From: Lingula anatina
Taxonomy: Eukaryota; Brachiopoda; Lingulata; Lingulida; Lingulidae
Assembly (NCBI RefSeq): GCF_001039355.2
Contig: NW_019774192.1
Span: 251,523 to 311,522 of the forward strand
Direction of reading: 5' to 3'
Length of the DNA stretch: 60,000 bases
The notes below the pieces were generated by a model that was given only the letters and a program-made list of their open reading frames with translations, had not been told where the DNA came from and did not search any database. Every line of letters starts with the position of its first letter. The first letter of the stretch is position 1. Shown here in pieces: positions 37,446 to 48,444 of this stretch. Position numbers and translations under genes: made by a program.

Positions 37446-39829
37446 CACCGTCATACTTTTGATCATTTATTTATTTATTTATTTTTAATAATGTTTTGTT
37501 CGTTTCTGTTTGAACGTTACTTGCAAAGACCATTACAGCCAGGCAACAAATAACAAAGGTTTGAAGATTATTCCGGAATAGAAATGAGAACTTTGAACGC
37601 AAATATGTTTGTTTTTACCTCATAAATGTTTTAGGTCGACAGTAAAAATGTCCTTTAAAGACAAAGCAATTCCGTGTTGGATTGAAGATGTTGGAATGAT
37701 GTGAATTTCAATATAACCCCTTCTCTCTGTAACAGAGGCCGAAATTACTGCTGATATCTAAAAAACAGAGAGAAGCCCCACTGTCCTATAATATTCATTG
37801 AAAAGCAAATAAATCTGAACTGAACAACTGAATAACAGTGTTATGATACATGCTTTAACTTTTGGGTGGATCCCTATATCTTTTCAAATTTACATTATAA
37901 GTGCGTAACCATGGACGCAGAATGATATCTACATATAATATGCCAGTCACTTAATATACATGTGCTTCATCACAAGTCAACATTGATATGGTTATGATGT
38001 CAATGCTTTATTTTCTTATTAATCCTTCACGATAAAGGACTGTAGTGCAGTAAGACCTCTGGAAATCGGCTGTTTTGCCGTTAATGCACGGCTTCTTTTT
38101 TGCTACATCCCACAGTGTTGTGTTGGCATTGCGCAGTTTTTTCACACTGTAGCCGACGGTGGATTATTTAAAGTTATGTAGCAACAAAAGATAATTAGGA
38201 AAATTACAGAATTGAAAGTAACATCACATTGTTATTTTCCCTCTTTTGCTGCTTGTGTTACGTGTATAGTGGCGCATCTGCCTGAGGTTCTTTTGTTCTG
38301 CGAAGTCAGCAATCGTATCCATCCGCAAGTGAGAAAGCGGCGCGCTGGTTCAAATCGAGACTGCGCATGTGAAGCTGCTACTGGCAAGGCCGAATATACA
38401 GTATGAATGTGGTTTTCTTTCAATTAAACAACAAAATCCAGGGATTCATTAGTAGGAACTCGTTTGTTTTGCCTCTTTTGTAAGGGTACGTCATACTAAT
38501 GATGTGCGTTTTCCACGATGAATACGCTCAGAAAGACCTAATCGTTCCCATCCCTCGACAAACACCGCGACTGTCAAAGAACCTTTTGTATGTTAGTAAG
38601 GAACACCAGCCTCGTTGAATGACAAAGAACAATTAATAACCTTTTTTTCCGCAAAACGGCAGATGTTTTCTCGATCATAAAATACATTGTTGAGTCCCGG
38701 GTTTCCTAGTGAACTTCTTGTACGGATATTAGTTTTGTTCGTAGGCGCGTGACTTTGTTTGTTAGCAAAGCACTTCTTGTCAAAAACAGAAGTTTGTAAA
38801 GTGAAAAAAATTAGGAAAATCAGACGCGACAGTCGGTGTTCTATCGATTGATACCTCAGTTGCGGACGCAGAGGTGTAATGTCATTGGTTTAAGGCGTTT
38901 TAAGCGGACGCCGCTTCGGGTGAGAGAGGGTAAGGGCCCGCATCGCATCTTGCACCCGGTGATCAAGGAAGAAAGAAAGGAACATGTTTCCCCTCGTGCT
39001 GTCGTAATTTTATATAATTTCGTCGCATTTGAGAAGCAATTCATCGGCGAGGAAACAGAATACAAGGTCAGAAAGGTCCCATGTTTCCCAGATTTTCCTC
39101 CATTATTAACAGGGGGCACCCGTGCGCAAGAGCCGGTAGAGTCGGATAGGACAAACGCTAATCTCTATCACCTGCGTTTTATTATGAAGCAACAAGGAAG
39201 ATTGCTATAAATTACGTGAAAGACTCATTAATTGAACCCAATCATGGATTCATAGAATTATGTCTTCGTCGCCAACGTCTTGGAGTAACCACTGTGCCGT
39301 TGCCCTCTCACACGTCACGAGCAGATGCCCGAAAAATAATAGTTTCGAACTCGAGAAGAGCTGGAAAAAGTCAGTTGCGATATCAAATAGATGTCATATG
39401 TTGTTGAGAATAAAATGGCCCAATAAGTGACTTGCGAAAAAAAATTAAATAAAACATATCTGAAAGTGTCATTTTCGTAGAAATCATCTGAAAGAACACT
39501 CAAGGGTGTGACATTTTGCATCAGTTTCAATACGAGATTTTTTTTTCGGTGAATGTTCAAGATTTTGTTTCTTACGAGGCCCACATTTGCACAAACTTAC
39601 TTAGATCAGCGAATGGATTTATTTGGATAGTTTTTATAAATTTCAACTAATACGATTATTTATAAGGAAATCTTCGCAAGAATATAACAGTTAGTGTTCT
39701 GTTTTCATATCTTTTCTGACATTTTCATCGAATTTTGAGGCACTGTATGCAATTAAGCAATATTAACGATTTATCACAAATCTTACAGTATTATATTATA
39801 CCACTGAACACATATGTGTCTACTCTTAT

Positions 39830-40310
39830 TCGCTTGTGAAAAAGAATCCCGCCCAGGCGCCCATTTCGACGTCAAACATGAACTAAACATCCATCCCCAC
39901 ATCTTCCCCACACAAGATTACCACAGCCATCAAATGTCACGTGACAAAAACTTTTATTTCCCGTCATGCAGCGCGACAATCTAACCAGGTGTTCGCAGGT
40001 GAGAGAGTTCAGAATGTCTGTCGGGGCAATCGCATACGTAACTTATCATAATGTAATATTAATGGCGATAGAAGCAAATTGGTTGGGACTCGTTTTACTG
40101 AATTATTGCTCTAGATACTGGAATAAAGTCCTCCGTCTGTCCGACAATTTCATCGCTTGTCACATTAAAAGAGATACCAGAAATGAATGTCTTGGTTAAT
40201 GTAAATTAATTGATCTACTCCGGTCCATTAATTTCCACACTTCAGGTCCCTTGCCCCTGATCGCGTATTTGTTTCAAGGCGACTGAATAAAGATATTGCT
40301 TAATAAGTAG
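39830..40310. promoter_or_regulatory. Candidate cis-regulatory stretch 3' of Gsx
   Basis: Unlike its surroundings, this stretch lacks simple repeats. It carries clustered factor-type motifs: a CACGTG E-box (39938), several TAAT homeodomain cores and a TAATTGATC at about 40207. This is inference from composition and position about 5.5 kb beyond the Gsx stop codon. Confidence 0.25.
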
Positions 40311-41022
40311 AGGACGTGATTAAACTTGTAGCGGCACAGTTGGGGCGTGTAATCAAATGGCCATCAATGGAATGCTGCCGCCGCGAAGGAAGTCCCTATC
40401 TCTCTCTCACTCGGTGTAGGATAGCAAACAAACTATATGCTGTCACCACTATGGCCTGTTGCAATTCAAAATTCACGAATATTGTCATCTTAATCGTAGT
40501 CTTTTGTGGTTTTTATGGTACTTCATCCCCGCTGTATTTTACTGGTTTTCCGTCACAGGCTCTGCTATATTCGATTTTTATATCAGTTTTACCATTTGAT
40601 GAATAGCATGCCAGACTCTCGAACACACCATTTTTCATGTACAACTTCATACGTATTCTCTATTCCCTTCGATTTGTATACGCGTCTCTCTTGGCGACAT
40701 TGCTGTTGATATCATTCGCTTTTCTTTGTCTACTCCGCTTAAGTGGCTACGTGTTTTGTGAAAAACTCAGGACTTTTTTTTCCAACTGCCTTAACGCTCT
40801 AAATCACACAGATATGTTTATATCCGTTTCATTTTGTCTGTCAGGTAGACTTGTAAATACTTGATACTATAAAGGAAGGGTGATTTGCAAAGGTGGTAAC
40901 ACAAGGTTACCAATATCAATAGCACTCAGATTGCTGTACACATAATAGGTGCCGTGTTTTTCAACAATAAAATAATACAAAAAAGGGGGATTCAGTGGTC
41001 AGGAATACGTGTATGGAAATGA

Positions 41023-41095
41023 GTTGATCAGCTACGCCGCCTCTTGTACATGTATATTCCTCTGGTCTCTGCAAGTGATTTGACTCCAGTAAAGC
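41023..41095 (+). repeat. 73-bp exact repeat, copy 2
   Basis: Identical to 37373-37445; see that entry. The two copies are 3.65 kb apart. Confidence 0.9.
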
Positions 41096-42253
41096 AACAC
41101 GGAATCAAATCGTCTTTTTGCTTTTTTATTCATTTATTTCATTCTACTTTTGTGTTTCTTTAAATCAGGAATATTGATGAACATCAACAGCTTCTGCGTG
41201 TAACATATCGACTAATAATAACATTTCACCTAATTTTTGAGATTACTAATAACAGTTTTTGTTAATGCTTATGAAAGATGATGAATAAGACGTGATACGA
41301 ATTTCCCCGCAGGCGCAGTTCTCTCTTGGCGAAAATCCAGCTAGAGTGCTATCCCTTTTTTTTTTTTTTGTCATTAACTTCCACAGTTGATAAATAAATT
41401 CTTGATAAAATGAGGGAAAAGTAGACTCTGTTTCTACTTAAATGAGACTGTATTGTGACTGGACTGGTAACTACGTTAATAACATGGAATATGCCATTAT
41501 ATATATTTATTCCCAATAAAATAATATTTCTTTATTTTCGAGCATACCACAACTCTTTCCTTTCAAAATGCTGTTTTGTTTTAGCAGCATTGAGGTCTAT
41601 AATATTTGCCATTCTGTTACATTACAAATGTAAAACTTTTCGTAGTAGTCTCTCTGATCCGCCTCCCAAGGAGAAGCTAACAGACGCTTCCATTCTCCAA
41701 AATGACATGAAAATTCCATGAAATATCGGTAATAATTGGCTAATGACTATCAATATTTACATATGGGATTTCCATGTGATTATCGGGGTAATTCAGGAGA
41801 AATTACTGTCGCTAACAAGGTTTAAGTTAACAAGGTTTTAGTGATTATCCCATCGCAGTATGCACATGTATTTCAATAAAAAGCTATTTCGCCTTATGGC
41901 AGACCAAAACTCTCTCTCTCTCCCTCTCTTGACGAACAAGTTGCAAGAGTGTCTATTTCTCTAATAATTCATTGTTCAAGAAACAATATATCACAGCTGA
42001 CATAAATTCAAGTAAGTAAACGTATTGCTCATCGACGCTGAAACTTGAAATTCAGAAGTATTATCACTCCTTTTTGAAAAAAAATGATATAATTAAAGTT
42101 ACAGAATCTTAAGCCGTAAAGATAATGTCCATCACTATTGATATATCTGTTGAAGCGACATGGTACTGCTACTCCATTTATTTTTCTTTTTTATTTGTCT
42201 AATCTATGGGAGACATTACCTAATCTGCCTGTAACATAACTCGAATAACACAC

Positions 42254-42277
42254 TAGGCTAGATGTATATCTAGCCTA
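42254..42277. repeat. Short perfect inverted repeat
   Basis: TAGGCTAGAT and ATCTAGCCTA pair over 10 bp around a 4-nt loop. Confidence 0.6.
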
Positions 42278-44394
42278 CATATATACTTTTGACAACTAGC
42301 AAAAGCGCCGTAAGCAACACGATGAAGTCCTCAGTGCTAGTCGAAGATGATGCCATTTCAGTACTAAAAAGGTCATCAAATGCAGAAAAAAAGATAATTC
42401 TTTTGTATGTCCGAGATTACAGAAATCATTGAGGAATAAAATTAAATCGTAACTCGATGGCGTTTTGTTCCGGGTGTAACGTAAGACCTGGTGCGGAATA
42501 AAAGGAACGGGTTGCGTTACCCGATTTATTTCAACACACGTGCGGGTCGCCTTGAATGCTCAGGCACAGTTCTCATTAACGTTAAAACGATTCTTCCGAA
42601 ACATCATGTCGTGCAGCTTCTGAATAACAGTAGCACCGTTCACGAGTACATATACAAAACATCTCTGTCTTCAAGACTTCAATTATCATAAAACAATTAG
42701 CACGGATGACGAACGGTGAGGTTTGGACCTCTTTATCTTGACTAACCACAAATTCATATATATTGAAGGAAGAGATGTGGACATACGCTAGCATGTAATT
42801 AATTTGAATGGCATTAATTGTGCATATTTTTTACCTCACAAAGACTTTTATCACTTTCATTACAAATTACCATAAACAAAAAATTCAATAAACTGTTATT
42901 GTAACTATTTTCTTACCTTTTTATAATCTTTACCTTCTTACATTTTTTATAATTTTACCTTGTTATGAGTTTATTTAAGACTTGTAGCGAGTTACGTGGT
43001 TACATAGAACAAGTTCCTCTGTGGTATTATTATATCGGTGATTTGTGATCTTAATACTGTTGGACATTATAAAGAACTAGTGATCGCTGAGACCTTCCCT
43101 CTTTAACACGGCATGCATGCTAGTTGTGTATTAATCAAAGAAGCAAGTGCAATTACTCATATAGGACATAACTTTTTCTACGTTTAGAATCAAAAGTAAC
43201 GTTCGGGAAATTTAAAAAACATTAACATTCGTTGGCCTCTAATTTGCCTTCGTTTTGAAACTGACCACGTCGTTAGATAACAAAGGGCTTATCCGTCTGT
43301 TCACAATCATCGGCCTCAAGCAGGTGGCCCTGTGTTGAGAAAACGCTGTTGAACTCTGCACTCATACATTTTCACCTTTTTATTATGGATTGACAATTCA
43401 AAGTGGGTTTTGTTTACAGAAAACATCGAATAGACCACTCGACGGGCAAATTAGTCCACTTGATTTCAAGCCATAGACAAATAACACGCAAGGCGAATAT
43501 CAACCGATTAAGAAAAAAATGCTACTGTCTTCGGCTGTGTTATTTACGCCTCGCTCTGCGCGGGTCGCACTTGGCGGCCGTTTAATACCAGTGCCCTTGA
43601 GGTCAAGTTGCCAATTAAACCACCTCGTGCAAGTAAAATGCGCGAGATCTTTCATCATAATCGTTGCTTGAAGCGAGCAATGTCCCGTAAATAGGATCTC
43701 AAAAATGGGATTGTTGGTATTGGTGTGTGGATGAGTGGGCTCCTCCCGTCTTGCTCGCGGGAAAGCACGTCGTTTAGTTCACGGATTTTGTCCATGCCCA
43801 GTACATCAAATTATCATACAGTAACGCAGGGATTGCTTATAATAGAGAAATGCATATTTTTGAGTGAGTCCTGAATATTGAAAGGCCATTTTAGCCTGCT
43901 AAAAGTTTTTTAATAATTCATTCAATGCTCAACACATGGCAATTCAATTTCAATAAGACTAGAACCCAGTTTCTTGTTATCCCTCAGTGCTTTCCCCCAT
44001 TACTTCTGGAAGCATATTCAATTTAGCATGGGCGTCTACAAATCACATCTTTAAATTTGCCTTTTCCATGTTGCTAACTGCATTCGTTTACCCGTATTCT
44101 AGTCAGGTTTAGCCTTAAATTCGGTTCGACCTCTGGTGTAATTTTATTTGATTATAACAATAAACTGATGAATTACGCAGGCCTTAATGTGTGCATGAAT
44201 ATATACTGGCACGTGCATTTTAATTCACATCTATTATGTCCCAAAAATGGCCTACTATGTACACATACAATATCGTCAATTCATAACGCGGCGCAGTATT
44301 TTAAGGAGTGGAGAGGTGACTGCAGCCCTGCAAAGGTTATGATTTTAGCCTCGTAAGGAGTATTCAAGTGTTCTAAAAAACGCCTTTGGCTCTA

Positions 44395-44592
44395 TTCCCA
44401 TAGATTTTAGATCGATCTATCCCCGCTCACTAGATTACTTTCAGATAATCCGACTTAAATGTCTGTCCCGGCTACTACAAGCTGTTAGGAGGTAATAAAC
44501 TTTCGTGTCCGCCCGGCTGACAGCTATTTAGCGTGAACCCCCAGGGAGTTAGGTCGATCTAAAGTAGGTCGATCTAATCTATGGAAATGGGG
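44395..44592. mobile_element. MITE family 'AGATCGATCTA', copy 3
   Basis: The left end is TTCCCATAGATTTTAGATCG. The right end is AGGTCGATCTAATCTATGG. It shares GTGAACCCCCAGGGAGTTAG with copies 1 and 2 and has lost about 10 bp after the left inverted repeat. Confidence 0.85.
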
Positions 44593-45830
44593 TGTATGAC
44601 AGATTCTGAGTTAGACCCAAGCCCCTGCTCAAACCACAGACTGTAGACACTCACGCGTTTCACTTAAAGATGTTACCTCTTTATTTCTTTTTCTCTTCCT
44701 TTCCCTCCCCAAAAAGCCCCCCCCTCAACCAACCCGAGAAGTCCCAGCGTTCTCCATCAATTTTAAAGACAATCCATTTTATGTCTTTCGACACTTCTTA
44801 ATCGCTTTTTCAAATATCTACTTAACCTTTTTCGTGCAAAACGCTGTGTAGTAAATTTGTGTGCTCCTTAAAATATTTCAGCAATATCTCCTACGTCGGT
44901 GATTTAGAAATTCAGGGTATTCCTTTTCAAGCTTTTTCCGACGAAAATTGCCCCGAAATCTTATAATGTTTGCTAACAGATTCGTACTGAATGAATAAGT
45001 AAACTACGCAAACTATGACTTCAATCTTATTAATTTTTTCAAACTGGAAAACTGTGATTATATGCACTTTAAAGTGCGGAAATTCAATTTTGAAGAAGCT
45101 TCATGCCACATACAGTGCAAAAATAAATAAATGAATAAAAGCAGATTATAGCAATGAACGATGTTATACCTTTAATAGAAAAATTGCATAGTTAATTTCA
45201 ATTATTGCATAGAAAAACATCAACAAGCGAAACATGCTTCTCAACAAATACATGATGTGTGAAACATTTACATATAACACGGTTTAGTAATAGAAATTGG
45301 AGCAAATACTAAGGATTTTGTTTTCTTAATCTAAACCACTATACATCTACAGGCACTAGTCTAAGACTGAGGAGGAAACAAGAAATATTAACCAAAGTTT
45401 ACTTTAGGTATTCATATTGGTTACTTCATGTGAACATTATTGGCTGTCGATTTAATCACAGGTCGAGATCGCCTATACTAGCCCTACGTACAGTAAATAA
45501 TGTTAGCGTCCATATATCTAAACTAAGATTGATATCCCATATTTAAAATTTAAAATGTGAAAAGAAAAATTATATTCATTAATAAAATCACGCACATCTG
45601 TAACGTACATTTATCTAAACTATGAATTCCCAAAGAGTCCGTCTACAAACGACTTCAAACTTGGACAATATATGTCGTGAGAACCTTCTCAGTTTGTCTA
45701 GAATTAAAGACTGTAACTTGGTGACATTCTTTGCGAGACGTCACGACAATCCAGTGTCAATATTATGTCTGTTTCGCTTTCACGGTGTCATTGGTTGTCT
45801 GCTCGTCAGTTTCGACATCAACAGTCACTT

Positions 45831-47788
45831 TCAAATTTTCGTTTTCACCTTCATCTTCATTGTCGGTGATTTGCGTGAAGGCGTCTTCACAATAATTACA
45901 GTCGGTAACGAGTTCTTTCGTTTGTAAGGAATTTGGTTTGGATTTTCAATTTCTTCGTTTTCTCTCTTTGTCTGTACGCAAGATTCACTGCATGTAAACT
46001 TACGGTGATCGTGGTCATGGATGACGTCATTCTCGCCACCTCGCTGTCGCGTCGGACACGTCCGTAGGCATCGGCATTTTTCGGTCGTCTCCGCCGTCCC
46101 CTCGATCTCTTTCTTTTGTTTCACGCGTCGATTTTGAAACCAGATTTTCACCTGTTTTTCCGAAAGATTTAGGTAAGTGGCTATCTCGATTCTTCGGAGA
46201 CGTGTCAAATACATATTGCCAGAAAATTCGCGCTCAAGCTCCAGAAGCTGTGTACTCGTAAATGCGGTTCTTATCCTCTTGCTACTGGGAAGATCGTCTG
46301 CTTTGCCATTGGTGTCTGAAACGATTACGAAATAAAAACCATTATTTAAAAAAAACGAGGAAAAAAATTAAAAAAAAAAGGGGAAACAGGGTTACAATAA
46401 TTCGTGCGATTAAAAGAGATCCAATTAAAATTTTTCAGAAAAAAAAAACAAAAACCATGCACCTGGTATGCAAATATGAGTAAAAAGTAGTGCCGACTCA
46501 GAAATACTGGCAAATTAGCTGATACGTTTAATTTGTGCGTGTGTCTGAACCCGCATGGAACATATCATAATAATCGCCGGCATTTATTACCTGGATTCAT
46601 TCACAGTCTGTGGGTTTCTCAATTATTATTTTAACATGGATGAATGCAAAAAAGGCGTCTGTTTTACGAAATTTTCTTTATTAACCTTATCATCATGTTC
46701 TTCACAACACTCAAAGGAAAAACCTTTATTATCAAACACAAGATACCTCTATTAATAAAGAAATTTATCTGCCAAAAATATCATAGTTGTTTGTGAATAT
46801 CACCGATGGAAAACTTTCTCTGCTTTTTCCCTCCATCACCATAACCGTTTTTTATTGATATCTGTTTTTATTCTTCAGTGTAAAATTTACTCGCCTTACA
46901 AATCCGATAAAATGCCCAAGAATTTTTATCGTTTACCCTAATCAGCAGGTAAAAAATATATAAATAAGCCAATGTACATTTGTTAACACCGATTTTTTTT
47001 AATAAGAGAAATTATTTTCTTGGAAAAATCACAGGGGCAATCAAAAAGGTGACCTGTACGAAAAAAAAACATTTTATAATTAATTTATTTTGTTTTATTC
47101 AACGAAAAGATCTTTGTAACTTTTTCACCCTTAATTCTTTTCATTCGTCTTGAACAAAATTGTCATCTCTAACAAATTCGGAATTGAGCCGAGTGAAATC
47201 CCCTGCAAACGTTACCACTCAGCACAGCATACATGTAATACTGTGTTGTTCTAAATAAGTCTAATGACATGATGGGTAGATAAATATATAATTGGTATCA
47301 GACTTCCAATGACACAAACACCACTTACCCATTTGTAAGTAGCGAAACTTCGCCTCTTGCACGCGTTTGTAACGTTCTTCCATGGCAACCTCTGGGCGTG
47401 GCGGCGACGGAGTCGACGACAGCTTCGGGGAGGACATCGCCGGCCTCACAGCGTGATGTAAATTGCGTGGCGGTTGACCAGCGGTCAAGTGTCCGACTAA
47501 TTGACGATGGTGGTGATGATGAGCAGTAGTTCTAGCGGGCAGTGGTGGGATGGACGCTGTGATAGACGCTGCGGTCGCTGGATGGACGCAGAGTGGACAA
47601 CACGTCCCGTAGATATTTGGTGGACCTTGGGGAAATCCGCAGGAATCCAACAGCTGCCTCTCAACCAGCCGATGTTGGTGATGTTGGTGTGCGGCCGTAA
47701 ACCCTCCATACTGCGGATGCGAAACTGCCGTCTGCTTAGGGCCGGGTTGCTTCAAAATCAAAGAATCCACCAGGAACGATTTGGACAT
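45831..47788 (-). CDS. Gsx: Gsx (genomic screened homeobox / intermediate neuroblasts defective), ParaHox transcription factor
   Basis: Two coding exons, 47329-47788 and 45831-46315, join in phase 1 (ATGG|GTAAGT to TTTCAG|AC) to give 314 residues. The ATG at 47788 is chosen because [11 protein letters not shown] is the conserved Gsx N-terminus. Exon 1 is rich in His, Pro and Ser, with CCPLCV and two His runs. The homeodomain is residues 165-224, wholly in exon 2: [20 protein letters not shown], then [20 protein letters not shown], then [17 protein letters not shown]. Gln50 and Asn51 of recognition helix 3 are present. The usual Gsx RRVKHKKE has Gln for His at position 56. The C-terminal tail keeps a C-x-C motif (EKCRC) like that of other Gsx proteins. 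Gsx proteins are nuclear DNA-binding regulators of anterior neural, and in some animals foregut, patterning. It has its own TATA box, and Cdx lies upstream on the same strand. Confidence 0.95.
46316..47328 (-). other. Gsx intron
   Basis: About 1.0 kb between the two coding exons, AT-rich with A runs near 46350-46450. Consensus borders GTAAGT and TTTCAG. Short ORFs inside it are not genes. Confidence 0.85.
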
Positions 47789-47924
47789 ATTTATCGTATT
47801 TGCCAAGGCGTGGATGGCCTGCGTAATAAACTTCGAATCAAATTTAACCGGGAATGGCGTCGTAACGCAAGCACCTCTCGTCTAGGCTAAATTTGCGGCT
47901 TATTACTTTCCGCTTAATTCTGCA

Positions 47925-47936
47925 CCTATTTATATA
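47925..47936 (-). promoter_or_regulatory. TATA box of Gsx
   Basis: TATATAAATAGG on the minus strand about 140 nt upstream of the ATG, giving an expected start site near 47905 and a 5' UTR of about 115 nt. The ATG has A at -3. Confidence 0.65.
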
Positions 47937-48260
47937 CTCTTCATCCTTTGTAACCCGCGGGTCTGTTTAATCAGCATTTCAGACCGTGATCGATCTTTGG
48001 AGAGATAGAAAATTGAACCAACAGCGGCTCCTAATGAGCCCGCTCTGACGGCTCAGCCTATACAATCTCGCGTTGCCATCGATCGAAAAGTTGGTCCCGT
48101 TTAATTCATGATTACCATGTGAGGGGCGTGGCCACCTGTCAGGATTTGTCATTTACACATTTGAAATGATATTGGGATTTATCTGCAAGATGACAGGAAT
48201 TGCCCAAGATCCGCGCTGAGCGTTGTGCACTGCACAGTCCACGCGACATTCGATGAGATA
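47937..48260 (-). promoter_or_regulatory. Probable Gsx proximal regulatory region
   Basis: A high-complexity stretch directly upstream of the TATA box and free of simple repeats. It contains ATCGATCTTTGG, a GC-box-like GGGGCGTGGCC joined to CACCTGTCA (E-box plus TGACAGGTG) at about 48124-48140, and a second TGACAG at about 48191. Assignment rests on position and motif density only. Confidence 0.35.
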
Positions 48261-48291
48261 ATGCCTCCGATTAGTAGCAAATCTGGGCGAT

Positions 48292-48444
48292 TATCTACCC
48301 TCTACCATGGCCGCAGTTTTTTTTTTTTTTCACTAGATGTTCACTGATGTCTCCCTAGCTAATTCATTACAGTTTGCTTGCCAGAGACATATTTGTGAAT
48401 ATCTGTTGAAAAATTAATCCGTGGCCCTGGTAGAGGATAGTGAA
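48292..48444. mobile_element. Palindromic MITE-like element
   Basis: The left arm starts CTACCCTCTACCATGGCC. The right arm, read in inverse, starts CTATCCTCTACCAGGGCC. Pairing continues inward with mismatches across most of the ~150 bp. A related arm occurs at 51717-51800. Confidence 0.7.

Larger units (their letters stand above)
33571..45830. other. Intergenic between ZP gene and Gsx; no gene recognised
   Basis: Only short ORFs without family resemblance, the longest being 124 codons at 38836. It holds microsatellites, two identical 73-bp repeats, one MITE copy and several stretches of high-complexity sequence at 38.2-40.3 kb and 43.2-44.2 kb. Because this is the 3' flank of a developmental homeobox gene, regulatory elements are plausible there. 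Confidence 0.55.

Noticed and set aside
38345-38375. tRNA-like B box (GGTTCAAATC)
   Set aside because: The flanking bases do not form a T arm and no A box or acceptor stem is present.
45160-45180. Poly(A) signal for Gsx (ATTAAA on the minus strand near 45172)
   Set aside because: No canonical AATAAA was seen within 800 bp past the stop codon, and this variant is too common in AT-rich DNA to be called.
47501-47890. 129-codon plus-strand ORF opposite Gsx exon 1
   Set aside because: Antisense shadow of the His/Pro-rich exon; the minus strand carries the conserved Gsx N-terminus.
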